From Aequorivita sublithincola DSM 14238 (GTDB lineage: Bacteria; Bacteroidota; Bacteroidia; Flavobacteriales; Flavobacteriaceae), in NCBI RefSeq assembly GCF_000265385.1, contig NC_018013.1, positions 1,639,001 to 1,703,000 on the forward strand: a DNA stretch of 64,000 nt, written 5' to 3'. The notes beneath the pieces were generated by a model. The model made no database searches. It was not told the origin of the DNA and saw nothing but the letters and a program-made list of their open reading frames with translations. Shown here piece after piece: positions 14,414 to 24,320 of this stretch. The stretch's first letter is position 1. The number at the start of each line of letters is the position of its first letter. The position numbers and the translations under genes are program-made.

Positions 14414-15808
14414 TTAACTGTTAAGACGTATTATGGCTTTAGCATTTACAAATTCCATCATTCCGAAACCACCGTGTTCACGACCGTAACCAGAATCTTT
14501 TACGCCGCCAAAAGGCATATTGGGTTGCGCAAGACCGAAACCGTTAATGAAAACCATTCCAGTGTCAAAATGTTTGCTGGCAAGTTCCATTGCTTTCTTT
14601 TCGTCTTTGGAAAAAATACCGCCACCAAGACCGTATTTGCTGTCGTTGGCAATGCGTATAGCATCATCCGTATTTTTGGCTTTTATTAATGAAGCCACTG
14701 GTCCAAATAGTTCATCGTCATAAGCGGGTTGGCCTGGTTTTACGTTAGCCAGCACCGTTGCAGGATAGAAGAAACCTTTTCCTTCGGGCATTTCGCCACC
14801 ACAAAGAATTTTGGCGCCATTCTTCACGCTTTTTTCCACTTGCTTATGAAGCGTTTCGCGAAGATCTTCCCGAGCCATCGGCCCAATTTTGGAATCTTTA
14901 TCGGTTGGATCGCCGTGTTTCATTTTCTTCATTCGGTCTACAAATGCTTCTTTAAATTTATCGTAAACTTTGTCCACCACTATAAAACGTTTTGCTGCCA
15001 CGCAAGTTTCGCCATTATTGTAAATTCTTCCCATTACACACATTTTTACAGCCAAATCTAAATCGGCGTCTTCCAAAACAATGTATGCGTCATTACTACC
15101 AAGTTCCATTACCGTCTTTTTTAGAGCGGCTCCAGCTTTTTTTGCAATTTCTCGTCCAGCCCCTGGGCTTCCTGTGAGCGTAACTCCACGAACCAGTTCG
15201 TGTTTTATTATGTCATCACTTTGGTCGTGGGTTATTTTAAGTACGGTAAAAAGATTTTTAGGCAAGCCAGCTTTTTCATATATTTTTTGAAGCATCAAAG
15301 CGGAACCAGTAACGTTTTCGGCGTGTTTCAGCAAAACACCATTTCCCGCCATTAAGTTGGCGATGGAATAACGAATTACTTGATATGCTGGAAAATTCCA
15401 AGGTTGAATTCCATAAATAACACCAATGGGCGAATAGGTTATTAATCCTTTTCCACCGCCGGGAAGTTCGCGTTCTTCATCTTTTAACGTTTCGGGACCG
15501 TTTGCTGCGGTCCAATCACAAACTCCTGCGCATAGATCTACTTCTTGTTTGCCTTGTTTAAGAAGTTTTCCCATCTCTTTCGTCATCAGCTCGGAAAGTT
15601 TGTCTGTATTTGCCCTTAATTCTTTTCCGATTGCCTTAATTATTTTGGCTCTTTCTTTGGGGGAAACCAATTTCCAATCCATAAATGCTTTGTGACATTT
15701 TTTAACGGCATCATCCGCCTGCTTATCTGTCATTAAAGTGTATTTCTTGATTTCTTTTCCTGTTGTTGGATTTATGGTAACCAGTTCTTTTTGTTCCTCT
15801 TTTTTCAT
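14414..15808 (-). CDS. NAD(P)-dependent aldehyde dehydrogenase, succinate-semialdehyde dehydrogenase-like
   Basis: A full-length 464-residue aldehyde dehydrogenase. The catalytic Cys is 269 in GETCVAAKR and the general base Glu is 235 in MELGSND. The oxyanion Asn lies in PWNFP (136-140), and the cofactor-binding GSPGAGREIA is at 213-222. Sequence character (GRIYNNGETCVAAKRFIV, short N-terminus) fits the succinate-semialdehyde dehydrogenase subgroup, which oxidises succinate semialdehyde or similar aldehydes. It reads MKKEEQKELVTINPTTGKEI from an ATG. The gene lies 36 bp upstream of the sugar-dehydrogenase-like gene and may be cotranscribed. Confidence 0.9.
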   Translation of the reverse strand: MKKEEQKELVTINPTTGKEIKKYTLMTDKQADDAVKKCHKAFMDWKLVSPKERAKIIKAIGKELRANTDKLSELMTKEMGKLLKQGKQEVDLCAGVCDWTAANGPETLKDEERELPGGGKGLITYSPIGVIYGIQPWNFPAYQVIRYSIANLMAGNGVLLKHAENVTGSALMLQKIYEKAGLPKNLFTVLKITHDQSDDIIKHELVRGVTLTGSPGAGREIAKKAGAALKKTVMELGSNDAYIVLEDADLDLAVKMCVMGRIYNNGETCVAAKRFIVVDKVYDKFKEAFVDRMKKMKHGDPTDKDSKIGPMAREDLRETLHKQVEKSVKNGAKILCGGEMPEGKGFFYPATVLANVKPGQPAYDDELFGPVASLIKAKNTDDAIRIANDSKYGLGGGIFSKDEKKAMELASKHFDTGMVFINGFGLAQPNMPFGGVKDSGYGREHGGFGMMEFVNAKAIIRLNS

Positions 15809-15932
15809 CTTGTTTTCTTTTTAAGGAAATGTATTATTTTGCTGAATAAGTTTGTCATAAGAAAGTGTTATACTTTTTAATGCTACTGAAAATTAGACTT
15901 CAAAAGCAATCTAATTTCATAAATTTACAGCG

Positions 15933-16511
15933 ATGAAAACTGAAATAGATAAAAACATCCGTCCCGCGCGTCCTGAGGATTTTAAACACGTTGCTCCATT
16001 AATAATTCAGGCAATGGAAGACTTGGCTTGTAGTTTTGCGAATACAGAAGATCCGCAAGAAGCAATTCCGTTGTTTGAGCATTTTTTTCAGAAAAAAGCC
16101 AATCAATATAGTTTTGAGCATACGTTAGTTTATGAAGAAATGGGGAAAATTATGGGCTCCATTACCTTTTATGATGGCGCATTATTGCCACAATACCGAA
16201 AGCCATTTCTAGAATACATAGCCGAAAAATACGAGGTTACAGATTTAGTAATTGAAGACGAAACCGCGCCGAAGGAAGTATATATAGACACGTTAAGTGT
16301 TTCTCCGAAGTATCAAGGAAAAGGAATTGGCAAAAAATTATTGGCTTCAGCAATAAACCAAGCCAAGAAAGGCAACCTAGAAAAAATCGGACTTTTGGTA
16401 GATTATAAAAACCCCAAAGCCAAAAAATTATATTCGGCATTGGGGTTTGAAAGTGTTGGTGAAAAACAGCTAGGTAACAGTGTTTATGAACACTTACAAT
16501 TGCAGCTGTAA
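15933..16511 (+). CDS. GNAT family N-acetyltransferase
   Basis: The 192-residue protein carries the GNAT acetyl-CoA binding motif A at VSPKYQGKGIGKKLLASAIN (about residues 127-146) and motif B at DYKNPKAKKLYSALGFESVG (161-180). The N-terminal IRPARPEDFKHVAPLI is the usual first strand and helix. It transfers acetyl from acetyl-CoA to an unidentified amine. It is divergent from the aldehyde dehydrogenase gene and ends 9 bp before the convergent ferritin gene. Confidence 0.88.
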   Translation: MKTEIDKNIRPARPEDFKHVAPLIIQAMEDLACSFANTEDPQEAIPLFEHFFQKKANQYSFEHTLVYEEMGKIMGSITFYDGALLPQYRKPFLEYIAEKYEVTDLVIEDETAPKEVYIDTLSVSPKYQGKGIGKKLLASAINQAKKGNLEKIGLLVDYKNPKAKKLYSALGFESVGEKQLGNSVYEHLQLQL

Positions 16512-16520
16512 AATCGGTGT

Positions 16521-17072
16521 TTATGGATTGTCCACATCTGCATCTCTTGCAAGATCGGCATCGTCCTCTTGGTTTCCAATTTTGCTGTCTAAATAAAGTA
16601 GTGATTCACTAGTTGCTTTTGGGCCTCCAGCAAGTTTAAGTTTATCTAAAAGATCCATTACCAAGGTTTCTTCTTCAATTTGTTCTTTTACGAACCATTG
16701 GCCAAAATTCCAAGTCGCCCAATCTTTTTCTTTTAGTGAAAGATCTACGATTCCATAAATCGCAGTGGTATTATCTACTTCGTGCTGAAAGATTTTTTCA
16801 AAACATTCCTGAAGGTTTTTCGGGTCTTTTGGCGGTGCATCTAAAGCTGAAATTTTTGCTCTTCCACCGCGTTCTTGAATATAATCAATCACCTTCATCA
16901 TATGGTTTCGCTCTTCGCCAGAATGTCTAAAAAGAAGATTTGCAACACCAGCATAGCCTTCGCTATCTGCCCAAATAGCATAGGATAAATATATTTGAGC
17001 GGCATTGCCTTCTTGGGTTACTTGTTTGTTTAAAATGTCTTCAATCGGTTTTGAGAGTCTGTTGGTGTTCAT
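16521..17072 (-). CDS. Ferritin, non-haem iron storage protein
   Basis: The 183-residue four-helix protein is a bacterial ferritin (Ftn type). Ferroxidase ligands are visible in the helix-1 region (QEGNAAQIYLSYAIWADSEG), the ExxH motif in HSGEERNHMMKVIDYIQ, and WFVKEQIEEETLVMDLL in the fourth helix. It oxidises Fe2+ and stores it as a ferric core inside a 24-mer in the cytoplasm. The C-terminal tail is acidic (NQEDDADLARDADVDNP), longer than in E. coli FtnA. It is transcribed alone. Confidence 0.93.
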   Translation of the reverse strand: MNTNRLSKPIEDILNKQVTQEGNAAQIYLSYAIWADSEGYAGVANLLFRHSGEERNHMMKVIDYIQERGGRAKISALDAPPKDPKNLQECFEKIFQHEVDNTTAIYGIVDLSLKEKDWATWNFGQWFVKEQIEEETLVMDLLDKLKLAGGPKATSESLLYLDSKIGNQEDDADLARDADVDNP

Positions 17073-17168
17073 AGTTTTTTAATTTTCCTCTAAATTAATT
17101 AAAGTGAAGGATACAGCGAGTTGCCTTAACATTATGTTAGTGCAATTTTATATGAAATAAATGATTTT

Positions 17169-17888
17169 TTATGAAAACAACTGCATCAACACCGCCAACG
17201 ATTTCGGTTTTTGGTAACCCTGCACGTGAAAACTGTAATAGGATAAAATAAATTCCAACAAATTTTGACGTTCTTTTTTTGAAAGCTTTACAGTGTTTAA
17301 AGTACTTGGATTTATTCCGAAGAAAAGCTTGAAATTTTCTATTTGAACACCTTCCAAACAATAATTACTGGTGTTTTTTGATTGAAAATTACCTTCCATT
17401 ATGTTGAAATATTCGTCTTCAATATTTGAAGCATCTGGATAAAAACCCAAATACTGGCTTAATTGCAAAAGAAAGAAAATATGAAAATTGGCAACTTCAT
17501 CATTTTGATCTAGCCACTGGAAGGATTGTTCCAGGAAAGTATAAAGTTCGTGATTTGGTTCTTCTTCGCGGATACAATTCTTTAGCATTTCAGATAAGAA
17601 CATAACCAAGCCAGTTTTTAAAATGTCTGTATGTAGCGTTTGGTATGGGTAGAAAACTTTTGCTTCCTTAATATATTCTAGCGTGCCTTTGTTTTTGTGT
17701 TCGGCAATAAGTTCTAATTGGGTGAGTGGCTGAAAATAGGAAGATTTCAACTTTCCTCGCTTCGATTTCAAGATGTTGCGCAACAAATAGCTTTTTACGC
17801 CTGCAACTTCAGTGTAACAATTTGAAATAAGATCTGCTTCGGAATATTTTATGGCTGAAAAAACAATGGCTTTAGTAGCAACAACCAT
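17169..17888 (-). CDS. recO: DNA repair protein RecO
   Basis: The 239-residue protein matches RecO, which loads RecA on SSB-coated DNA in the RecFOR pathway. The N-terminal OB-fold starts MVVATKAIVFSAIKYSEADL and includes GVKSYLLRNILKSKRGK. The helical C-terminal domain follows (LKTGLVMFLSEMLKNCI, FFLLQLSQYLGFYPD). The zinc finger Cys set of some RecO proteins is absent, as in many Bacteroidota. The start overlaps the porZ-like stop by one base (TAATG), so the two are coupled; this recO-porZ neighbourhood is common in Flavobacteriia. Confidence 0.92.
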   Translation of the reverse strand: MVVATKAIVFSAIKYSEADLISNCYTEVAGVKSYLLRNILKSKRGKLKSSYFQPLTQLELIAEHKNKGTLEYIKEAKVFYPYQTLHTDILKTGLVMFLSEMLKNCIREEEPNHELYTFLEQSFQWLDQNDEVANFHIFFLLQLSQYLGFYPDASNIEDEYFNIMEGNFQSKNTSNYCLEGVQIENFKLFFGINPSTLNTVKLSKKERQNLLEFILSYYSFHVQGYQKPKSLAVLMQLFS

Positions 17889-20209
17889 TAGCGAATTATC
17901 ATTATTTTGGAGACTTTGGTTTCCGTAGCATCATTCGTAGTAACTAAAACCAAGTAAACTCCAGAGCGCACTTTGTATTTTCCAAAAGCTGTGGTGTCCC
18001 ATAAAACGCTTCCTCCTTCAGAAGTTTCTTCAAAAACAAGGCTTCCGTTTATGTCGGTTATTTTTACGTTAGCTCTTGCTGTAAGTCCATCTATGGTTAC
18101 GTTTCCATAATATCCCGGTCGCACAGGGTTTGGAAAAGCGTGTACATTGTCTAGATTGTCGCTTGGCGCTGTGGCTGTTCCTCGGTAAGCTACAAGACCT
18201 TGAGTTGTGGCAAAATATACAACTCCTGTAAAAGGGTCTATGGCTATATCTTGAACGTTGTTAGTTGGCAGTGGTGAGTTGTCTTTGGTGAAACGCAGTA
18301 AGGTTTCTTGCCCATTGGGAGAAAAATAGAATACTCCAGAGTTAGCTGTTGCAATCCACTTATTGTTGGAGCCATCCACTTCAATATCTGTAATAGATTG
18401 TTCAAACAAAAGTTCTTGGCGCACGCCATTTTCAACTATAATAATGGGTTTTGTTTCTGGGGTTTCGCCTGCTTCAAAAAAACCTCCTGGGCTGTAAAGA
18501 ATACGTAATCCTTGAAGCGTTCCAATCCAAAGTTGGTTTTGAGCATCAAAAGCCAAAGCTCGCACACTGGTAGAGGGCAAATTACCAGCGCCATCACTCA
18601 ATTTATTAAAGGTTTCTGTGCGTGGATTATAGCCTAAGAGACCATTGCTATTGCTGCCAATAAAAACATTGTTCTCGCGGCTTAGGGCTAATTTTCCCAA
18701 GGCGAGTTCTTTTAAAGGATTGGCAACAACACTAGTAATATCAATTTTTTGAAATTGTCCGTTTGGAGACAGTTTTATTAGACCTTCGTCTGCCTTGGTT
18801 TGAACAAACCAGAGATTACCCTGTGGATCAAAATGCGAGCCAAATATCCGTATTCCAGCATCTGCAGTGCCTCCTCCTGGTAATGGAACGAGGATTCTGT
18901 CTAAAGGGCTATTGCTTTCGTCATATAGAATTGTAGGCTTTTCGTCTTTGATTTTTAATAGTCCATTTTGGAAGGAACTCATATAAACCTCTTCCGGATT
19001 TAACGGATTGATTGTAACTTTTAGTAAATCTGTTGGCTCCCCACCAACGGCTGCATCCAAATCTTTATAAGGAATATTGGTCCAAAGGGTGTCTTTTAAA
19101 TGACTTATGCCTCTTTTACTTAAAAGTCCGTCAGGGAAATATGGGTTGAAATCTACATCCACCTCCCCAAAACTTACCCAGAGTTGTCCGGGTGAAGCGT
19201 CAATGGCAAAAGGGCGATTCCGTATTGGACCGTTTGGCAATATTTGTGTTGGCTGGTTACTGGTGAAAGGGACAATCAACAAACCGTCTTCCGCAGTTCC
19301 CAGATAAAAGTTGGATCCAAAAGCATAGCCTGAAAGTAGGTCTAAATCATATCCTGGCACATTGGAAACGGAACCTTCTGGCACAAAACCCTCGGAATAG
19401 GACTGAATGGATTTATTTGTGGTGATAGTTAATAAATCATCGGCCAATCTAAATTTTTGAATGTTTGAAGCAAAAGTCTGTACGTTCGTCGTAGTTCCGT
19501 CTGGAGTGAAACGAAAAACTGTGTTGGAATAATTGGCAGCATAAAGTTCAGTACCTAATTTTTCTACTGCGCTAAAACCACCGCTTAAAATGGTTGTCCA
19601 ATTTTGGTAATCTATTAAATCGTCATCTGCTACCATGGCCATTCGCATACCATCACTTACACTTGCGGCGAAAATATAGGGTTCTAGCACTGTGGTCTGC
19701 GTAATGTTTATCTGGCTTCCGCCATCGCCTATGAAATATGTATCGCCAAATTCCAATGCTGCAAGGTCAAAAACCGAAATACCATATTGCGTGGAGATAT
19801 ATAGTTTGTCATTATATTCGTTGAAATTGTTGATGCGCTTTTTGTTTGGCGGAATGGTTTGTTTTTCCAAAATATCAACAACTTTCAAAATGTTTTCTTC
19901 GCCATCTATTGCAATTTCTATCAATCCATTTTCATAACCAATAACCAATAATTTGTAGGTTTCACTATAATGAATTGTGGTGATAAAGTCTCCTGAAAGT
20001 CCGTTAACTGTTGAAAGTGTTTTGATTTCTTTAGTGGAAAGGTCATAGGTAAATACCGCGTTTTCGGCACCTACAAAAACTTTATTATCACCCTCAGAAA
20101 TGTCTTTCACCGAAACGTATGAAAAAAATCCAGACCAGCGGTCTTCAAAATTCTGGGCGCTCGCCAGAAAAGAAAATAATAATAGGAAAGCAACGGCCAA
20201 CCGCTTCAT
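17888..20209 (-). CDS. porZ: PorZ-like type IX secretion component with two beta-propellers
   Basis: The 773-residue exported protein has a signal peptide (MKRLAVAFLLLFSFLASAQ), two seven-bladed propellers built from two-component-regulator-type repeats, and a C-terminal T9SS-type domain (AFPNPVRPGYYGNV through VSKIMIIR). Propeller repeats such as LSTVNGLSGDFITTI, NLWFVQTKADEGLIKLS and LWIGTLQGLRIL are visible. Length and domain order agree with Porphyromonas PorZ, a surface member of the T9SS attachment complex. The recO adjacency supports the identification. A general T9SS-secreted propeller protein is the alternative. Confidence 0.85.
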   Translation of the reverse strand: MKRLAVAFLLLFSFLASAQNFEDRWSGFFSYVSVKDISEGDNKVFVGAENAVFTYDLSTKEIKTLSTVNGLSGDFITTIHYSETYKLLVIGYENGLIEIAIDGEENILKVVDILEKQTIPPNKKRINNFNEYNDKLYISTQYGISVFDLAALEFGDTYFIGDGGSQINITQTTVLEPYIFAASVSDGMRMAMVADDDLIDYQNWTTILSGGFSAVEKLGTELYAANYSNTVFRFTPDGTTTNVQTFASNIQKFRLADDLLTITTNKSIQSYSEGFVPEGSVSNVPGYDLDLLSGYAFGSNFYLGTAEDGLLIVPFTSNQPTQILPNGPIRNRPFAIDASPGQLWVSFGEVDVDFNPYFPDGLLSKRGISHLKDTLWTNIPYKDLDAAVGGEPTDLLKVTINPLNPEEVYMSSFQNGLLKIKDEKPTILYDESNSPLDRILVPLPGGGTADAGIRIFGSHFDPQGNLWFVQTKADEGLIKLSPNGQFQKIDITSVVANPLKELALGKLALSRENNVFIGSNSNGLLGYNPRTETFNKLSDGAGNLPSTSVRALAFDAQNQLWIGTLQGLRILYSPGGFFEAGETPETKPIIIVENGVRQELLFEQSITDIEVDGSNNKWIATANSGVFYFSPNGQETLLRFTKDNSPLPTNNVQDIAIDPFTGVVYFATTQGLVAYRGTATAPSDNLDNVHAFPNPVRPGYYGNVTIDGLTARANVKITDINGSLVFEETSEGGSVLWDTTAFGKYKVRSGVYLVLVTTNDATETKVSKIMIIR

Positions 20210-20267
20210 ATAAAACAGGGTTTGTTTATTAACACGCTAAAATACTATTTATTGCGGTATCTGAACT

Positions 20268-20531
20268 AAAAAAAGACTTAAGACGGAAAGACGTAGGACG
20301 TAGGACTAGTTTTGGTTACCACCTAAAATATATATAGTGTCTTTTATATCAGCGAATTTGTATGGTTCTACCATTATTTGTGTGGAAGGCAATGAAGTCA
20401 TTTTTATATTGGACATAGGACGAAAGGCTTACGACTATTGATAAGGTTCTATTTAAAATATTTATATCTTTTAAACGAGCATCTGTTTTTTGGTCTTACG
20501 TCTTACGTCTTTCCGTCTTATGTCATTTTTT
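20268..20531. repeat. Dispersed long palindrome, copy 1 (gactta-gac family)
   Basis: The 330-bp gap between the porZ-like gene and gdhA holds no gene. It has two inverted arms of about 39 bp: 20268-20306 (gacttaagacggaaagacgt core) and 20493-20531 (its complement, acgtctttccgtcttatgtc core), differing at a few bases. Inside lies ggttctaccattatttgtgt (from 20364), which recurs at 62948. Related palindromes are at 40276-40373 and 62996-63101. Near-repeats such as gacgtaggacgtaggac suggest internal expansion. Confidence 0.75.
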
Positions 20532-20541
20532 TATTTAGTTT

Positions 20542-21885
20542 CTAAACCACTCCTTGAGCTAGCATGGCATCAGCAACTTTTACGAAACCTGCAATATTGG
20601 CGCCTTTAACATAATCTACATATCCGTCGCCATTTTTTCCATATTGAACACACTCTGCGTGAATAGCATTCATTATTTTGTGAAGTTTGTCGTCAACTTT
20701 TTCTGCCGTCCAAGTTAGTCGAAGCGAGTTTTGAGACATTTCTAAACCCGATGTTGCAACACCACCAGCATTTGAAGCTTTTCCAGGTGCGAACAAAATT
20801 TTTGCTTTTTGAAACGCTAAAACAGCTTCCGGTGTGCAAGGCATATTGGCGCCTTCGCTCACGCAGATACATCCGTTTTTTAGAAGCATCTTGGCTTCAT
20901 CGCCTTTTAACTCGTTTTGGGTTGCGCAGGGTAGGGCAATATCGCACTTCACTTCCCACGGATTTTGCCCTTCATTATATTTGGCTCCAGTATATTTTTT
21001 GACATATTCTGAAATACGACCGCGTTTTTCGTTTTTTAAATTCATTACAAAGGATAATTTTTCTTCGTTGATGCCTTCAGGGTCATAAATATATCCTCCT
21101 GAATCTGAAAGCGTAACTACTTTTCCTCCAAATTCAATCGTTTTTTCGGCAGCATATTGCGCAACATTTCCAGAGCCAGAAATAACAACTGTTTTTCCTT
21201 TGAAGCTTTCTCCTTGGGTTTCAAGCATTTTTTTTGCGAAATATACATTTCCATAGCCCGTTGCTTCTGGACGAATTAACGAACCGCCATAGGCAAGGCC
21301 TTTTCCTGTGAGTACTCCAGTAAATTCATTGCGAATACGTTTGTATTGGCCAAACATATAGCCAAGTTCACGACCACCAACGCCCATATCGCCTGCGGGA
21401 ACATCAGTGTTTGGTCCAATGTGTCGGCATAATTCTGTCATAAAACTTTGGCAAAAACGCATAACTTCATCATCACTTTTTCCTTTTGGGTCAAAATTGG
21501 AGCCGCCCTTTCCGCCGCCTATCGGGAGCGTGGTTAGGCTATTTTTAAAAGTTTGTTCAAATCCTAAAAACTTCAATATACTCAGGTTAACGGAAGGATG
21601 AAAACGCAAGCCGCCTTTGTATGGTCCGATGGCCGAATTGAATTGAACTCTATACCCTTTATTAACTTGTATTTCGCCTTTATCATCAGTCCAAGGCACT
21701 CGAAAAAGCAGAGTGCGCTCGGGCTCTACCATACGCTCCAAGAGTTTTTTGTTGGCGTATTTTTCGTTTTTTTCTATAAAAGGGATCACTGTTTCAACAA
21801 CTTCGGTTACCGCTTGTAGAAACTCGGGTTCATTGGGGTTTTGTTTTTCGACTTCAGAAATGAAATCCTTTACACTTTGTTTCAT
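20542..21885 (-). CDS. gdhA: NADP-type glutamate dehydrogenase
   Basis: The 447-residue enzyme makes glutamate from 2-oxoglutarate and ammonia. Family motifs are complete: [22 protein letters not shown] with the substrate Lys, [18 protein letters not shown] with the catalytic Lys region, [20 protein letters not shown], and the cofactor site [16 protein letters not shown] ending at SDSGG, the Ser/Asp pattern seen in NADP-preferring hexameric enzymes. Length is normal for the class. It is monocistronic. No operator was recognised. Confidence 0.95.
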   Translation of the reverse strand: MKQSVKDFISEVEKQNPNEPEFLQAVTEVVETVIPFIEKNEKYANKKLLERMVEPERTLLFRVPWTDDKGEIQVNKGYRVQFNSAIGPYKGGLRFHPSVNLSILKFLGFEQTFKNSLTTLPIGGGKGGSNFDPKGKSDDEVMRFCQSFMTELCRHIGPNTDVPAGDMGVGGRELGYMFGQYKRIRNEFTGVLTGKGLAYGGSLIRPEATGYGNVYFAKKMLETQGESFKGKTVVISGSGNVAQYAAEKTIEFGGKVVTLSDSGGYIYDPEGINEEKLSFVMNLKNEKRGRISEYVKKYTGAKYNEGQNPWEVKCDIALPCATQNELKGDEAKMLLKNGCICVSEGANMPCTPEAVLAFQKAKILFAPGKASNAGGVATSGLEMSQNSLRLTWTAEKVDDKLHKIMNAIHAECVQYGKNGDGYVDYVKGANIAGFVKVADAMLAQGVV

Positions 21886-22139
21886 TGTTTAATTATTTAT
21901 TTTACTTTTAATGAATTCCTTTCAAAGTAGTGGGTATTTTATGGTTTATATATTTCTTATGATGTTTTATTTAAAAAAATATACTAAAACAACACTTTGC
22001 GTATGGAATACACAAAGATAGATGTTGAGATAAAAAAGAGTTGCCAATTTTATACTAATTAGCTAAATAGCAATTTTAAATTTCGATGTTTAAGATGTTT
22101 TTATATATTTGTTGAACTTATACTAAACCCATATAGATA

Positions 22140-22916
22140 ATGAATACCAGAATTTTATTATTGGTATTTTCCCTGTTGATTTTTCCACTTCAGAAAGCAA
22201 TATCACAAAGTGGAATAAGCCACGAAGTTGGTGTTGTTGCAGGTCCTTTAGCTTTTTTTAGCGATTATGGGCAGCGTGAAAATTTTGAAACTAATATAGG
22301 AAATACAGGCATTGGCTTTGGGCTACTATATTTTATGAACTTTACCAATAGGGCAGATGCGGGCTATAGTGTACCAGAACGTTATTTCTATGATCACTTT
22401 AAGATTCGTGGTGAGTTGGATTTTCATAAAACAAGTTTTGAACATTTTGGACGTTGGGTAGCAGATGATCAACAATCACTTTTCGCAGACCAGCTTCGTG
22501 CTATGAGCGGTTCTACCACTGTTATTGATCTTGGCTTCCAACTAGAGTATTTTCCTTTTAGTCTTCAAAGATTTGAATATCGTGAATATACTGTTTCTCC
22601 GTTTGTTAGCTTTGGATTACATTGGTCTTATTTTAATCCGAAGGTTGAATCTTCTTTAGGGCCTCTTAACACCTTAATATCTACACCTGTAAAATATTTT
22701 GATTCTTTTCAACAGGCTCCTGGACAAACGTTTTCTGTTGTTGCAAGTGCTGGAATGCGCTATAAGCTGAACCGCGATAGTGATTTAATTTTTGATGTCC
22801 GCTGGCAAAACTATTTCAGCAATTGGGTTGATGGCTTAAATCCTGATGTACCTGAAAACAAATCGAATGATTGGATTTTCTGGGTTAATGTTGGTTATAT
22901 TTATTATTTGGATTAA
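22140..22916 (+). CDS. Outer-membrane barrel-like protein of the THC0290_0291 type
   Basis: The 258-residue exported protein (signal MNTRILLLVFSLLIFPLQKAISQ) opens its mature part with HEVGVVAGPLAFFSDYGQR, a hallmark of a Flavobacteriia family annotated THC0290_0291. Multiple amphipathic strands end in an aromatic strand (WVNVGYIYYLD), the typical final barrel strand. This predicts an outer-membrane barrel of unknown role. A TATATTTG promoter-like -7 box is at 22104-22111. I name the family from memory, so the label is less certain than the barrel prediction. Confidence 0.75.
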   Translation: MNTRILLLVFSLLIFPLQKAISQSGISHEVGVVAGPLAFFSDYGQRENFETNIGNTGIGFGLLYFMNFTNRADAGYSVPERYFYDHFKIRGELDFHKTSFEHFGRWVADDQQSLFADQLRAMSGSTTVIDLGFQLEYFPFSLQRFEYREYTVSPFVSFGLHWSYFNPKVESSLGPLNTLISTPVKYFDSFQQAPGQTFSVVASAGMRYKLNRDSDLIFDVRWQNYFSNWVDGLNPDVPENKSNDWIFWVNVGYIYYLD

Positions 22917-22936
22917 AAATTTCGCAATTAAAATAT

Positions 22937-22976
22937 TAAAAAAGGATCAGATTTTAAAAATCTAACCCTTTTTTCC
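22937..22976. terminator. Probable bidirectional terminator
   Basis: An A-rich strand aaaaaaggatcagatttt pairs imperfectly with aaaatctaacccttttttcc between the convergent barrel gene and cystathionine gamma-synthase gene. T-runs follow on both strands. Mismatches in the mid-stem lower confidence. Confidence 0.6.
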
Positions 22977-23019
22977 ATTTTTAAAATACTTGCGGAATTT
23001 TGAACATTGGAAACTTTTA

Positions 23020-24168
23020 TTATCCAATCGCTTGCTCTAAATCTGCAATTAAATCTTCCACATCTTCAATACCAACAGAAAGACGAATTAACGAATCTAC
23101 AATCCCTGTTTTTTCACGTTCTTCTTTCGGAATACTAGCATGTGTCATACTTGCGGGATGTCCGGCAAGACTTTCCACACCACCTAGACTTTCAGCTAAA
23201 GTGAATATTTTTAGATTTTCAACTATTTTGATGGCTTGTTTATAATTGCTTCCTTTAATTACAAATGAAATCATTCCACCAAAACCCTTCATCTGTGCCT
23301 TAGCAATTGAATGATTGGGATGGTTTTCAAAACCAGGCCAATATACTTTTTCGATTTTCGGATGATTTGCTAAATATTCGGCAATAGCTTTTCCGTTTTC
23401 GCAATGACGTTGCATGCGGATATGAAGGGTTTTCAAACCACGAAGAATCAAGAAACAGTCTTGCGGTCCGCAAATGGCACCGCTTGCATTTTGGATGAAA
23501 TATAATTTTTCTGCAAGGTCTTTGTCTTTCACAATCAAAGCACCCATAACCACATCACTATGGCCGCCAAGATATTTTGTGGCGCTGTGCATCACAATAT
23601 CTGCGCCCATTTCCAAGGGTTGCTGCAAATAGGGAGTTGCAAAAGTATTGTCAACCGCAAGCAAAACTTTGTGTTTTTTGGCAATAGAGGCTGCTTTCTT
23701 GATGTCAATAATGTTCATCATTGGGTTGGTTGGTGTTTCTACCCAAATCAGTTTTGTTTTATCATTAACATAATCTTCAATTTTTTCAGCGTTTTCCATT
23801 CCGACGAAATGAAACTTGATGCCGAAACCTTCAAAAATCTTCGTAAATAACCGATATGTTCCACCGTAAAGATCGTTGGTTGAAATTACCTCGTCGCCCG
23901 GTTTTAAAAGTTTTATAACAGCATCAATCGCTGCGAGACCACTTCCGAAGGCAAGACCGAATTCACCATTTTCAAGACTGGCGAATGCTCGCTCCAAAGC
24001 TGCACGCGTTGGGTTACCACTTCTGGAATATTCAAAACCTTTATGACCTCCGGGCGTAGTTTGCGAATAGGTTGAGGTTTGATAAATTGGTGGCATCACA
24101 GCGCCGAAAGCAGGATCTACATTGTGCTGGCCGCCGTGTATCGTTTTAGTGTTGAATTTCATACTCAT
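23020..24168 (-). CDS. metB: Cystathionine gamma-synthase or gamma-lyase-type PLP enzyme
   Basis: The 382-residue protein is a Cys/Met metabolism PLP-dependent enzyme. The substrate-phosphate and PLP regions show YQTSTYSQTTPGGHKGFEYSR, FASLENGEFGLAFGSGLAAI, and the Schiff-base Lys in SATKYLGGHSDVVMG. The C-terminal AESLGGVESLAGHPASMTHASI is the specificity loop shared by gamma-synthase and gamma-lyase. Sequence alone does not separate synthesis of cystathionine from its cleavage, so the symbol is provisional. Two candidate starts are two codons apart (24168 and 24162). Confidence 0.88.
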   Translation of the reverse strand: MSMKFNTKTIHGGQHNVDPAFGAVMPPIYQTSTYSQTTPGGHKGFEYSRSGNPTRAALERAFASLENGEFGLAFGSGLAAIDAVIKLLKPGDEVISTNDLYGGTYRLFTKIFEGFGIKFHFVGMENAEKIEDYVNDKTKLIWVETPTNPMMNIIDIKKAASIAKKHKVLLAVDNTFATPYLQQPLEMGADIVMHSATKYLGGHSDVVMGALIVKDKDLAEKLYFIQNASGAICGPQDCFLILRGLKTLHIRMQRHCENGKAIAEYLANHPKIEKVYWPGFENHPNHSIAKAQMKGFGGMISFVIKGSNYKQAIKIVENLKIFTLAESLGGVESLAGHPASMTHASIPKEEREKTGIVDSLIRLSVGIEDVEDLIADLEQAIG

Positions 24169-24320
24169 TATGAAGTTTTTAAAGTGAAAATTAGCAATTT
24201 CAAATCTATATTATATCATTTAATATAACTTTCACAATAGCTGATTTTAAAGTTATTACTTTTGAATCACAAATGTAAAAGTTTCATTTGTGATAGCTAA
24301 CCATCTATTCCATTTAACAT